From positions 23,436-87,435 of the forward strand of contig JAPOQA010000020.1 of NCBI GenBank assembly GCA_026710945.1: 64,000 bases of DNA, written 5' to 3'. The stretch comes from Chloroflexota bacterium. GTDB lineage: Bacteria; Chloroflexota; UBA11872; VXOZ01. Position numbers and translations under genes: made by a program. How positions within the stretch are numbered: the first letter of the stretch is position 1; each line of letters begins with the position of its first letter. The notes under the pieces were generated by a model. The model searched no databases, was not told the origin of the DNA, and saw nothing but the letters and a program-made list of their open reading frames with translations. This document shows positions 45,461 to 54,364 of this stretch, piece by piece.

Positions 45461-47920
45461 CTACTCGTAGCGCCGCTGCACGGCCTCGATTTCCAGGTCC
45501 AACTCATCCGCCCAGCGCTTCACCTTGGAGCGCAGCCGCACATTTTGGTAGGCGCCCCAGATTGTCATCGCAGGTGGGACCAGCAGAATGGACACTAACA
45601 GCGAGTAGAGGATCGTAATGGAAGCCGCAATTGCGAACTGCTGGGAAGCAAGCAGCGGCGAGGCAATTAGCGCGCCAAGTCCAAGCGCCGTCGTGAGCGC
45701 GGAACCCAACAGCGCCGAACCGGTGGTGGCGAGTGTCCGGATTGCCGCTTGTTCCGGGTCCCGCCCGCGGGCGTATTCCTCGCGGTAGCGATGAATCACG
45801 TGGATGGTGTAGTCCACCCCGATACCCACCGAGAGCGCTGTGATGATAGACGTGACGAGCGAATAGGGAATATCCAGCAGCGCCATGGTGCCCAGCACCG
45901 AGATGAGCACGAGCACAATCGGGCCCACCGCGATGACGGATAGCACCGGCTGGCGCACGGTGATCCAGAAGAAAAGCGCCAGCACGCCGAGTGCCACCGC
46001 GATGGTGGTAGAAATCGCTTCTGTCTGCCGTTCAGTAATGGCGTCCGTGATTGTGATTCCAATGATGCCCTCAGATGTTGCTGCGATAGCGTTGTCATCA
46101 CCGATCCAGAGGTCCTCCAGGGACTCTTGAATTTGCTTCGCCTGATTGGTATCGCCCGAGTAGGCCGGGAACTGGAGCAGCATTGCGTCAGTGCCGGCAG
46201 GATCGTTAACCAGGAGATACGAAAGCGACGGGTCCAGGGCTTGGAGCCTGTTGAGGAATTCCTGCATCAACCCGGCATCAAGTCTCAGTCCCGCCGAGGC
46301 TTCTTGGAAGAGGGCGGCAAGCTCAGAATCGTATTTGTCGCCGGGCTGGCCGCTGTCGTGTATCCAGTCTCGCACGAGGAGTTCATACGATGCCTGGATT
46401 GGTCCCGCCGCGGCGGCGGGGCGGCTCTCTTCGTCCGCGAAGGCGGCGGTGAAGTCCCGCAGGTTCAACAGCGTGCGGGTCTCTGTGGCCTCCGCTCTGA
46501 TGAGCACACTAACTATCTCCGTTGAGCCGCCAATCGCCGCATCAATGGTGTCCAAGTCCGCCATCAGGGTGCCCCCTCTGGGCAGAATGTCGCGGATGTT
46601 GAACTCAGACTTGATCCCTGTGGCTGCGTACCCCAGCGCGATCGTAACCCCAAGCACAACAATGAGGTACGGCGCAGGCGCGCGCGTGATACTCTTCCCC
46701 AGCACGGTCGCCAATCCTTCGATTCCGGGCAATGCCGTAGCTACCAAACGCGGCTGCTTGAGATTGCCCCGGGCTTCCCGCTGCCGGTCGATGATCGTCC
46801 GGCCGGCCGGAAGCAGCGTAAGCATCACGATGAGAGTCATGCCTACACCCAGTCCTGCGATCAAACCGAAATCACCAATGATTCCTATAGGAGAAAACAG
46901 ACTCACCAGCAGGCTCACGATTGTCGTGACGGCGGCCAGTACCAGCGGAATGGTGACTTTGCGCAGTCCGATCTGGGCGGCCGGTACCACCGCCTCGCCT
47001 TCGTGACGCTGCTCCCGGTAGTGCGAGACGATCTGAATCGCGTAGTCTACCGTAAGGCTGATTACGATGATTGGCACCATCGCGGTAAGCTGGTTTGGCG
47101 GTCCGGTGATGCCCAGCGCGTAGGGACCCAGCCAGCCTTCCACACCAACGATCCACATCAGCGAAATAAACAGACCGGCCAGTGTGAGCAATAAATCAGT
47201 CAACGTACGCAGGAAAAGCAGGATTAGCCCCGCGATGAGCAAGAGCGCCAGCCCAATCAACGGCCCCATGCCTTCCTGGGTAGCTTTCTTGTACTCGTCC
47301 TCGATTATCGCGGGTGAAACGCTGCTCACCTGCAGCGTACCCTCAGACGCGGCTGCAAGTTCGTCAATTTTGCGTTCAGCGTCGTCAATGCGCTCATCAC
47401 CCGTGTCCCGCAGACGAACAATGGCAATCGCCACCTCTGTACCATCCGTATCGGTGCCGGTCAGGGCGTCAAGCGCCGCCTGAATCTCGGGTGGGCCGCG
47501 GGCCGCGTTGATTTGTTCCTGTGTGATGGACGTGACGTTGTCCGTTTGGAGCACAGCCTTAATCAGCAACACGGGCGCGACGAGGGGATTGACCGGCGCG
47601 AAGAGCTCCTGAACGGCAGGATCGGCGACGATCTCGTTGATCAGGGCATCCATCTGCGCCAGGCCGTCAGGCGTCAGCGCGTCTCCACGGAAGATGAGCG
47701 TCACCACATTGGCTTCGCCGGATTCGCCAAAGAACTCATCAATTTCAGCAATGGCGTCGGCAACGGTACTCCCTGGAGGAAGTATTGCCTCGTCTCCGGG
47801 AGGAGGCGCACGCCGTACCGCCCCGGCAGTCAGGAAAACGGTTATGTTCAGGATGACGAAAATCGTGATCCACGGGCGGGCTGTAATTAAGCGGCTCAGC
47901 CTACCAAGTTGATTCTCCAT
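45461..47920 (-). CDS. MMPL/RND-superfamily lipid transporter
   Basis: 819 residues with the two-fold RND layout: N-terminal TM helix, a periplasmic loop of about 180 residues, a TM bundle with ISLTVDYAIQIVSHYRE (the S/T-x-DY motif of sterol-sensing and RND proteins), a second loop and a second bundle with VGIGVDYTIHVIHRYREE. Similar MMPL proteins export lipids, hopanoids (HpnN) and, in Methylococcus, sterols (BstA). First gene of the operon ending in the C24-methyltransferase; GAGAGGAG precedes the ATG. A role in moving the modified sterol to the outer leaflet is inference. Confidence 0.9.
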   Translation of the reverse strand: MENQLGRLSRLITARPWITIFVILNITVFLTAGAVRRAPPPGDEAILPPGSTVADAIAEIDEFFGESGEANVVTLIFRGDALTPDGLAQMDALINEIVADPAVQELFAPVNPLVAPVLLIKAVLQTDNVTSITQEQINAARGPPEIQAALDALTGTDTDGTEVAIAIVRLRDTGDERIDDAERKIDELAAASEGTLQVSSVSPAIIEDEYKKATQEGMGPLIGLALLLIAGLILLFLRTLTDLLLTLAGLFISLMWIVGVEGWLGPYALGITGPPNQLTAMVPIIVISLTVDYAIQIVSHYREQRHEGEAVVPAAQIGLRKVTIPLVLAAVTTIVSLLVSLFSPIGIIGDFGLIAGLGVGMTLIVMLTLLPAGRTIIDRQREARGNLKQPRLVATALPGIEGLATVLGKSITRAPAPYLIVVLGVTIALGYAATGIKSEFNIRDILPRGGTLMADLDTIDAAIGGSTEIVSVLIRAEATETRTLLNLRDFTAAFADEESRPAAAAGPIQASYELLVRDWIHDSGQPGDKYDSELAALFQEASAGLRLDAGLMQEFLNRLQALDPSLSYLLVNDPAGTDAMLLQFPAYSGDTNQAKQIQESLEDLWIGDDNAIAATSEGIIGITITDAITERQTEAISTTIAVALGVLALFFWITVRQPVLSVIAVGPIVLVLISVLGTMALLDIPYSLVTSIITALSVGIGVDYTIHVIHRYREEYARGRDPEQAAIRTLATTGSALLGSALTTALGLGALIASPLLASQQFAIAASITILYSLLVSILLVPPAMTIWGAYQNVRLRSKVKRWADELDLEIEAVQRRYE

Positions 47921-48231
47921 TGCACTCCTCTCAATCTGAGAAAGCCCCGTAACGCGACGGGAACTGCCTCTCGACTCCGACCCAATGTGACACTGCTACT
48001 GCGGTTCGGCACGTCCTTGCCGCAGCTTGTCCCACTATCCCTCTTTAAGCTGCATCCGTGGCGGGCTGGTAGCCCGCCGGCGCCAGCCAAGTGTCGTCCG
48101 GGCGCATTGTCTCTCCGACAGACCACCCTGCCGGCTACCGAATTCCTTCAGCAAGAATGACACAAGATCTACCACCCAATTCGATCATGCGCCATTCAGT
48201 CCCGTATCTGACACCTGGCACTATACCGTAT
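47921..48231. other. Intergenic, nothing recognised
   Basis: Contains a weak GCGGGCTGGTAGCCCGCCGG hairpin near 48061-48080. The two flanking genes lie on the same strand, so this gap should include the promoter of the MMPL-methyltransferase operon, but no clear boxes were found. Confidence 0.4.
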
Positions 48232-49197
48232 CTAGTTGCGCTTGACGCGCTCGAAGTAGCTACATGCTATGACGTTGAGCGGCCCTAGGCGCTGCTCAAC
48301 CTTATCGAGCAAAAGGTTGAGACCCACATTATCGCACGCGCCATGGGGCATGCGCACCCAGCCCATACCGAGTTCTTCCGCTATCTTCTGGTGCTCAGAC
48401 GGGCAGCCAATGGTGACGAACGTGCCGACACCGACCTCCCTCAGCAGCGGGATCACCTCAGCGGGAAACATCCAACCACCGCCGTCCTGGTGGAAGATCC
48501 GGCCCACCGGCTGCTCGGCATCGCCTGCCATTATGCGCGGGATCGCGCCAATACGCGCCGCACCTTGGAACTCCGGGAGCGCCAGCAACGCCTCCACCAC
48601 GTTGCCAACGGTCGCTGCGTTGGCAGCCTCGATGGCGCCACGCACGCCCTGACCGTGATGGAAGTCGGCGGGCGTATGGATGCACGCCAGCGGAAACCCA
48701 AGCAGTTGCGCCATGTCGATGCCGTTGCGGTTGAAGTCCTCGGCGTATTGCCAGCGGTCGGCCATCATCGCCTGGATGTGGGGCTCGGCGTCAGCCCGGT
48801 CCACCCCGGCATCGGCCAGCAGATCAACAAGGTAGGGCACGGTGTCGTAGATGAGCGTATCCGCCGGGACGCCGATGCCGTTGGTATGGTGGGCAACCAC
48901 GGCGTCGATGCGCGTGCCGCCGTCGCGCAGGTTATCGGCCAGCAGAAGTTCCTGGGTGCCGATGTTTATGCCCATGAGAATGGTAGCGAGTTCGGTGTCC
49001 TGCGGCCCGTTGACGATGCGCACGTCGCCGTATGGATTGTTGAACCGCTCTTGGTCGTAGTACGGCTTGCGCCAGTCCGGCAGCGCGGCGTACTCTTCCC
49101 GCCGCTGCGCGAGCTGGCGGTCAAGGGCTTCACGCCCCCTAGGATCGACCTCAAGGCCGATTTCGATGGCAGTTTCGTAGAGCTCGCGTAGGGTCAT
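48232..49197 (-). CDS. NIF3-like dinuclear-metal protein (paralog 2)
   Basis: 321 residues, same architecture as 38105-39121: HHTNGIGVPA (paired histidines), ACIHTPADFHHG, and RMPHGACDNVGLNLLLDKVE at the C-terminal metal site. Its ATG overlaps the stop of paralog 3 by four bases, so translation is coupled. In this copy the late motif reads H-G-A-C-D. Distinct conserved aspartates and histidines suggest all three paralogs keep metal binding. Function unknown. Confidence 0.65.
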   Translation of the reverse strand: MTLRELYETAIEIGLEVDPRGREALDRQLAQRREEYAALPDWRKPYYDQERFNNPYGDVRIVNGPQDTELATILMGINIGTQELLLADNLRDGGTRIDAVVAHHTNGIGVPADTLIYDTVPYLVDLLADAGVDRADAEPHIQAMMADRWQYAEDFNRNGIDMAQLLGFPLACIHTPADFHHGQGVRGAIEAANAATVGNVVEALLALPEFQGAARIGAIPRIMAGDAEQPVGRIFHQDGGGWMFPAEVIPLLREVGVGTFVTIGCPSEHQKIAEELGMGWVRMPHGACDNVGLNLLLDKVEQRLGPLNVIACSYFERVKRN

Positions 49198-50162
49198 CGC
49201 TCGTTACGCCTAATTCGCTCGAAGTAGTTGCACGGAATGACGTTGAGCGGTCCCAGGCGGCGCTCTACCTCATCCAGCAGTAAGTTGATGCCAATGTTGT
49301 CGCACGCCGCGTGGGCAATGCGCACGATCGCCACGCCCGCCCCCTGGGCCGCTATTGCTTGTGTCGGTGTGCACCCTATCTGCACCACGGTGTTCACGCC
49401 TGCCTTGCCGAGCAGCGTGTACGCGTCCGGTGGTAAGCCGTACCCGCCGCCAAACTTGAGCAGCATGCGCCCGGCAGGCCATTTTTCTTCCCCACTCATT
49501 ACACGCGGCTCAACGCCAATATGCGCCGCGCTCTGCACCTCCGGTATCACCATGAGCGCCCGCACCACGTCAGCAACGGTCTTGGGCCTTGCAGCTTCCA
49601 CCACAGGCCGGACGCCTTCGCCAATGTAGTAATCTGCCGGCGTATGGATGCAGGCCAGCGGGAAGCCGAGCAACGCTGCCATGTCGGGGCCCATGCGTGC
49701 CGTATCTTCAAGCGCCTGCTCCTTTTCCTCGATGAAACGGTTGATGCACGCCTCGGCGTCTCCGCGCGGCACGCCTTCACCTACCAGAAAATCTATCGCT
49801 ACCGGCATGAAGTCATGCACCAGCGAGATAGCGACGCCGATACCATTGGTGTGGTGGGCGATTACGGCATCAATCTTGGTACCCTTGCTGCGCAGCCGGT
49901 CGGCCAGCAGGAGTTCGTCGAGGCCGATGTTGATGCCCAGGAGAATCGTCTCAAGCTCCACGTCCGCCGGGCCGTTGACAATGCGCACGTCGCCAAAGGG
50001 ATTGCGGAACCGCTCCTGGTCGTAGAAGGGCTGCTCCCACTCGGGCAGGGCTGCGTATTCCGCCCGGCGCTGATCGAGTTGCTGTTGAAGAGCTGCCTCT
50101 CCCCGCACGTCAAGCGCCATGCCGAGTTGTATCGAAGTCTCGTAGAGTTCTCGCAATGTCAT
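49194..50162 (-). CDS. NIF3-like dinuclear-metal protein (paralog 3)
   Basis: About 322 residues from the ATG at 50162, chosen because all three paralogs start MTLR-LYET; the frame is open ten codons further. Motifs: HHTNGIGVAISL, ACIHTPADYYIG and RIAHAACDNIGINLLLDEVE. First gene of a two-gene operon with paralog 2. The adjacent selenothioredoxin genes diverge from it. Confidence 0.65.
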   Translation of the reverse strand: MTLRELYETSIQLGMALDVRGEAALQQQLDQRRAEYAALPEWEQPFYDQERFRNPFGDVRIVNGPADVELETILLGINIGLDELLLADRLRSKGTKIDAVIAHHTNGIGVAISLVHDFMPVAIDFLVGEGVPRGDAEACINRFIEEKEQALEDTARMGPDMAALLGFPLACIHTPADYYIGEGVRPVVEAARPKTVADVVRALMVIPEVQSAAHIGVEPRVMSGEEKWPAGRMLLKFGGGYGLPPDAYTLLGKAGVNTVVQIGCTPTQAIAAQGAGVAIVRIAHAACDNIGINLLLDEVERRLGPLNVIPCNYFERIRRNER

Positions 50163-50484
50163 ATTGGCACTCTTCGTTTCGCTAACTTGCACCTATTGTA
50201 GCGCATTGGCAAAACGCAGCCGAAATCGGTGTGCGTAAAGCCCCTGGCAAGGTGAGCAAACAGCTTTCCACTTGGCAATTTGCTTGAGAGAGCACCCGCT
50301 CCACGCAGTCATGGCAGCTCGAGTGGCACTTTACGAGCGGCCGGCAGTTGGGCGGTCAGCCCCCATACAGGCTAATGCGGGCAGCAAATCAGCATTTTGG
50401 CGCTCTCACCCGACAAATGCGGGCTCTATCGTTTAGAATTGCGATGTAGCATGAATGCCGCATCAAACACAAGGATGTGACACG

Positions 50485-50967
50485 ATGCAAATCGCGAACC
50501 AGTATTCGTTCATCTTCATCGGGGTCTTCGTGGTATCACTTTGCATCTTTGCCGCCGCTCAATGGTTTCCGGGGACCGTTGGCCTGCTGGCTATACTCCT
50601 CTCGCTGGTTGGCTTCATTGCGATTGGCTCGGTCTCGCGGTATCGAGATGACGATACCAGTGGGACTCCGCCGGATGCCCTGATCGGTAGGGGACTGCCG
50701 GTGCTGTTAGCCGTGTATTCTAACTTCTGAGCGGGGTGCCTGGTGGCACGCCCCATCGTCGATGGGATAGAACGCGATCTTGGCGACGCAGTGCGGGTCA
50801 TCCGGCTGAACCGGCACACGCCGGCGGGACGGGCGATTACGGCCCGCCTTGGCTTGCGCCTGGTGCCGTCCTTCGTGGTCTTCGACGGGCAAGGCGAGAT
50901 ACGGCTGCGCAAGGATGGCATTGTGATCAAGCACCAACCGGTGCTGGATGCGCTCGGCCACGAGTAG
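50485..50967 (+). CDS. Membrane-anchored thioredoxin-like protein, candidate selenoprotein (UGA at 50728)
   Basis: 160 residues if TGA at 50728-50730 is read through. Two hydrophobic segments (about residues 6-26 and 30-50) anchor a thioredoxin-like domain. The TGA is residue 82 in VYSNF-x-AGCLVARP, the position of the first Cys in CxxC, giving U-A-G-C. The cis-proline VPSFVVFDGQGEI follows at the right distance. The start ATG at 50485 (AAGGATG upstream) aligns with the paralog; an ATG ten codons upstream is possible. -10-like TAGAAT at 50434-50439. Without readthrough the protein would stop just before its active site. Confidence 0.85.
50752..50766 (+). promoter_or_regulatory. Candidate SECIS hairpin of the first selenothioredoxin
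   Basis: CCCAT (50752-50756) pairs with ATGGG (50762-50766) and the loop CGTCG contains GUC; the first loop base is 30 from the U of UGA. A stronger GTGCC-TGGT-GGCAC hairpin lies nearer (50736-50749) and may contribute. Confidence 0.5.
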
Positions 50968-51187
50968 CTGGGCCTTTTCTCGGCCATCGGGACGCGCGGC
51001 GTGATTGCAAGTTCGCCGTCCCAGCACCGCTTCTCCGGGCCCTGCCACGGAATCAATAGCTCCTGCCGCGACGACACCCCACCGCCACTCGACTGCTGAG
51101 TGCAGGAGCGATGCGCTGCCTACATCAAGATGGAGCAAGCATTCCTCCTCGTTTTGGAGTAACGGCCTGATCCCTATATTCGCAGTG

Positions 51188-51196
51188 TGCTATAGT
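51188..51196 (+). promoter_or_regulatory. Extended -10 of the second selenothioredoxin gene
   Basis: TG-C-TATAGT (hexamer 51191-51196) gives a start near 51203 and supports the ATG at 51239 over the open frame that runs much further upstream. Confidence 0.45.
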
Positions 51197-51238
51197 TTCA
51201 ATACAACAATGGGAAGACGGTCGGAACGGATAGACGCA

Positions 51239-51724
51239 ATGCGGTTCGTCAACCAGTACTCCTACCTCTTATTCGTAATCTTTGTCCTCCCTGCCAGCGC
51301 GGTGGCGGCCTATTTTTGGTTGCCGGAGGCTGCTGGCCTGGCGCTTGTAACGCTGGTTGGCCTTGGTCTTGTCGCCGTGGCGTCGCTCCTGCGCTATCGT
51401 GAAACGCACCTCACCGACACCGCGGCATTGGATGGGCTCATCGGTAAGGGCTCGCCGGTCATTGTCGTCTTGTTCTCCCACTACTGAGCGAAAAGCCTCG
51501 CGGCACGCCCCACGGTCGATGGGATTGAGCGAGAATTCGGCGAGACTGCGCACATCGTGCGGCTCAGCCAGTATACGCCCGTCGGACGCGCCTTCGCGGA
51601 CCGTCTGGATATTCACGCGGTGCCATCCCTTGTCGTTTACGACGAGGCGGGCGAGGAGCAACTGAGGTTCATGGAGAGCATCCCCAGCCCGCAGAAGCTC
51701 GCTGCCGCGTTGCAGCAGGAGTAA
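51239..51724 (+). CDS. Second membrane-anchored thioredoxin-like protein, candidate selenoprotein (UGA at 51485)
   Basis: 161 residues when TGA at 51485-51487 is read as selenocysteine, and a clear paralog of the gene 270 bases upstream: same NQYSYLLF start, two membrane segments, LFSHY-x-AKSLAARP with the TGA at residue 83, and cis-proline AVPSLVVYDEAG. The second active-site cysteine is replaced by serine, so the motif is U-A-K-S, a monothiol-like (monoselenol) site. After the TGA the frame is kept intact for 78 codons to a TAA at 51722-51724, evidence of purifying selection. Start fixed by the extended -10 at 51188. Confidence 0.8.
51509..51523 (+). promoter_or_regulatory. Candidate SECIS hairpin of the second selenothioredoxin
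   Basis: CCCA(C) at 51509-51513 pairs with (G/A)TGGG at 51518-51523 with a GGTC loop beginning 30 bases from the U of UGA, the same place and similar loop as in the paralog. Confidence 0.5.
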
Positions 51725-51828
51725 GGCACACGCGCTTACCATGGGCCGCGCTTTGCGTTGTCCGGTAACGTTGCTTGGGCCGCCCCACTGAAACCACCCG
51801 CCAAGACCAACGAGCCCGTCTGTAGTCG

Positions 51829-52914
51829 ATGAGTGACCCGCGCTATACTGTAGAGAAACTTTCTCTCGCCCTAGAGGAGCATGTCGTGAGCAAGCAAACA
51901 GTGCTGCCGCCGTTGCGGTCCGAAGAACAACTCATGGCGCAGATGACCGCGCCCACGCCGGAAGTGTGTGCAGCGGTGCAGGCGCTGGACGGCGACATCA
52001 TGGTGCTGGGTGTGGCGGGCAAGATGGGCCCTACGCTAGCGGAGCTACTGGTGCGCGCGGGCGCCAAGCGCGTGATTGGCGTCTCGCGCTTCTCCTCGCC
52101 GGAATCCCGCCGCTACCTGGATAGCGTCGGCGTGGAGACGGTGGCCTGCGACTTGCTGGACGACGCAAGCGTGGCCAAGCTGCCGGATGCGCCGTATCTT
52201 TACTTGCTGGCGGGGTTCAAGTTCGGCTCCAGCGGCGCGCCTTCTCTGAACTGGGCGATGAATACGCTCGTGCCGGCCAAGCTCATGGAGCGTTTTCCCA
52301 ATTCCCGCATGGTCTACGTGTCTTCCGGCAACGTCTACCGCTTCATGCCGGTGGACGGCAGTGGCGCTGATGAAGACGCGCCCCTGGGGCCGGTGGGTGA
52401 GTACGCCGAATCCCGCCTGGGCGGCGAGCGCTTGGTGGAATACTACGCAGAAAAGAACAGCACCCCTACCCTCATCGTGCGGCTCTTCTACGCCACGGAA
52501 CTGCGCTACGGCATCATCCTGGATATCGCTACCAAGGTGAATGACCGGACGCCAATCGACCTATCTATGGGCTACGCCAATCAGATTTGGCAGGGCGACG
52601 CCTGCGACATGCTGGCCCGTTCGTTCCCGCTCTGCGCCAGTCCTGCTGACGTGATAAACCTGACCGGTACGGAAACCCTTTCCGTGCAAGCGGTGGCCGA
52701 GGCTTTGGGTGAACGGCTCGATGTCGCGCCGATCTTCACCGGGAAGCCGGAGCCTACCGCCCTGCTGGGCGATGCGACGCGCTACGTGGAGACATTCGGC
52801 GCGCCCCGCGTACCGGCGGAACAGATTATCGACTGGGTTGCCACGTGGGTCAAGCACGAGGGCGCGACGCTGGGCAAGCCGACGAAATACGAGAGCAGGA
52901 CGGGAGACTTCTAA
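51829..52914 (+). CDS. NAD-dependent epimerase/dehydratase family protein
   Basis: 361 residues, extended SDR fold. The nucleotide site is degenerate, DIMVLGVAGKMGPTLAELL (about residues 56-74) instead of GxxGxxG. VYVSSGNVYR holds the active serine/tyrosine region, and EYAESRLGGERLVEYY replaces the YxxxK of classical members with Y-x-x-S-R, which makes catalysis doubtful. The start could also be the GTG at 51886, which has GAGGA upstream. It follows the selenothioredoxins but no shared transcript is evident. Confidence 0.75.
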   Translation: MSDPRYTVEKLSLALEEHVVSKQTVLPPLRSEEQLMAQMTAPTPEVCAAVQALDGDIMVLGVAGKMGPTLAELLVRAGAKRVIGVSRFSSPESRRYLDSVGVETVACDLLDDASVAKLPDAPYLYLLAGFKFGSSGAPSLNWAMNTLVPAKLMERFPNSRMVYVSSGNVYRFMPVDGSGADEDAPLGPVGEYAESRLGGERLVEYYAEKNSTPTLIVRLFYATELRYGIILDIATKVNDRTPIDLSMGYANQIWQGDACDMLARSFPLCASPADVINLTGTETLSVQAVAEALGERLDVAPIFTGKPEPTALLGDATRYVETFGAPRVPAEQIIDWVATWVKHEGATLGKPTKYESRTGDF

Positions 52915-52964
52915 GTCCCGCGGGATTGTTGCGAAGCAATCAGATTGAACTCTTGATTGACTGC

Positions 52965-52992
52965 GTAGGGGCACGATATATCGTGCCCCTAC
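52965..52992. repeat. 28-bp perfect palindrome (GGGGCACGATAT core)
   Basis: 14 bases (52965-52978) are followed at once by their exact complement (52979-52992), with core GCACGATATATCGTGC. A one-mismatch copy is at 58489-58516. Both lie downstream of a gene. Confidence 0.9.
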
Positions 52993-53254
52993 GGCGTTAT
53001 GGACCAGCCGAACGCCGTGGGGTCAATAAGCGACCTCCACGTGCCAAGAGCAAGGGTACAAGCCCCCCTCGTGATTCGTCATTCCCGCGCAGGCTCGCCC
53101 CCGTGCGGGGGGGCGGAATCCATCTTCCCTGCCCTGTGCATTCTTGGCGACCACGGCAACCGAGACCAGCGCCGCGATGTTCCCGTCCCAGAGCGGGGGA
53201 CAAGCCCCCGCGCTACGTTTAAGACGCGAACACAAGGCGATTTTGGCAAGCCTA

Positions 53255-54364
53255 TTAACGCGCCTGCAAGACTGCCCGGAGGCGCTCGGCGACGATTTCC
53301 GCTTCGCCGGGCTGGAGGGTCATGGGGCTGATGAGTATGCCCTCCTCGTTGAGCCGCACGTCGATCGAGGGTTCACCTTCCCGCAAGGCACGCGCAACGG
53401 CGGCGGCCTGTTTGCCGCTCTCACCTCCAAATCTGATCTGCGCGTGGGGCACGATATCCCAACTGGCGCCTTCGTCCTTGCGGCGCACTTCTCCGCTTAC
53501 GCCTTCCAGGCCGTGCGCGGCTGCCGCTACTGTACGCATCTGCTGTTCCCAGTCATCAAGCTCCGCTGCTTCGTCTTGCGCCAGGTAGAGATCCACTGCT
53601 TTCAGCAGCCCCATGATCTCTTCCTTGCCCACCTTCATGCCGCGACCCACCGCGCTCTGCGGACTGCCGTTCAGGCGCGCCGCTTCCACGAGATCGGGTC
53701 TTCCCAGCACAAGGCCTGTGGCCTGCGGACCGCGCATGCCTTTGCCGCCGCTGAAGATTACAAGGTCGGCGCCCAGCCCCACGACCTCCGCGAGGTTGGA
53801 GCGAGGCGGCAGTTGGGCGGCGGCGTCGACGATCACCGGCACGCCGCGCTCATGCGCTCCGGCGATGACCTCGATCAACTGTTGCCTGGTCTGTTTGCCG
53901 AGGAAGTGCACCACCGCCGCCGTGCGGTCCGTGATCGCGCCGATCAGTTCCTCTGATGTAACGCCCGTGCTGGTGCCGGCGGCCACCAGCACGCCACCAA
54001 CGACGCGAAAGCCCTGATGAACGTACGTGTGCTCGTCCACGTAGCTAATCACAAACTCGTTCTTGCCGCTCGGCACTTCCGGAATTGCACGGATCAGATC
54101 AGTGTCCGTGCCGGTCAAGCAGGCTGCGGCCGCCACGAGCATACCGCTGGCGGCGCCACAGGCAATAAACGCGGCCGGTACGCCAATCTTCGCTGCAAGC
54201 CATTTGCCCGCTTCTTCGTGCAGCTCGTCAAGTCCGACAAAGCTGCGGGAAGCCTGCACCATGGCCTCCACCACCGGCTCCGGCATCAGGCTGCCGCCCA
54301 GCGTCGTTACGGTGCCGCTGGCGTTGATGAACGTGCCGACTCTCAGGTCGTCATACGTAATCAT
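53255..54364 (-). CDS. SelA-like/DgaE-like PLP-dependent enzyme
   Basis: 369 residues from the ATG at 54364, fixed by AGAGGAG; an open frame continues 17 codons further. The PLP lysine is in FSGGKGMRGPQATG (K208), preceded by IVDAAAQLPP with the ring-binding aspartate. COG1921 contains selenocysteine synthase SelA and D-glucosaminate-6-phosphate ammonia lyase DgaE. The GGKG-RGPQ motif and the missing N-terminal domain (real SelA is about 460 residues) favour the lyase side. It lies only 1.5 kb from the selenoprotein genes, which may be chance. Confidence 0.8.
   Translation of the reverse strand: MITYDDLRVGTFINASGTVTTLGGSLMPEPVVEAMVQASRSFVGLDELHEEAGKWLAAKIGVPAAFIACGAASGMLVAAAACLTGTDTDLIRAIPEVPSGKNEFVISYVDEHTYVHQGFRVVGGVLVAAGTSTGVTSEELIGAITDRTAAVVHFLGKQTRQQLIEVIAGAHERGVPVIVDAAAQLPPRSNLAEVVGLGADLVIFSGGKGMRGPQATGLVLGRPDLVEAARLNGSPQSAVGRGMKVGKEEIMGLLKAVDLYLAQDEAAELDDWEQQMRTVAAAAHGLEGVSGEVRRKDEGASWDIVPHAQIRFGGESGKQAAAVARALREGEPSIDVRLNEEGILISPMTLQPGEAEIVAERLRAVLQAR

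Noticed and set aside
50728..50967. Nonsense-mutated thioredoxin pseudogenes
   Set aside because: Two adjacent paralogs and a third distant gene have TGA, never TAG or TAA, at the same residue with frames intact downstream.
53255..54364. Genuine selenocysteine synthase selA
   Set aside because: The SelA N-terminal domain is missing and the lysine motif is of the DgaE type, so I call only family membership.
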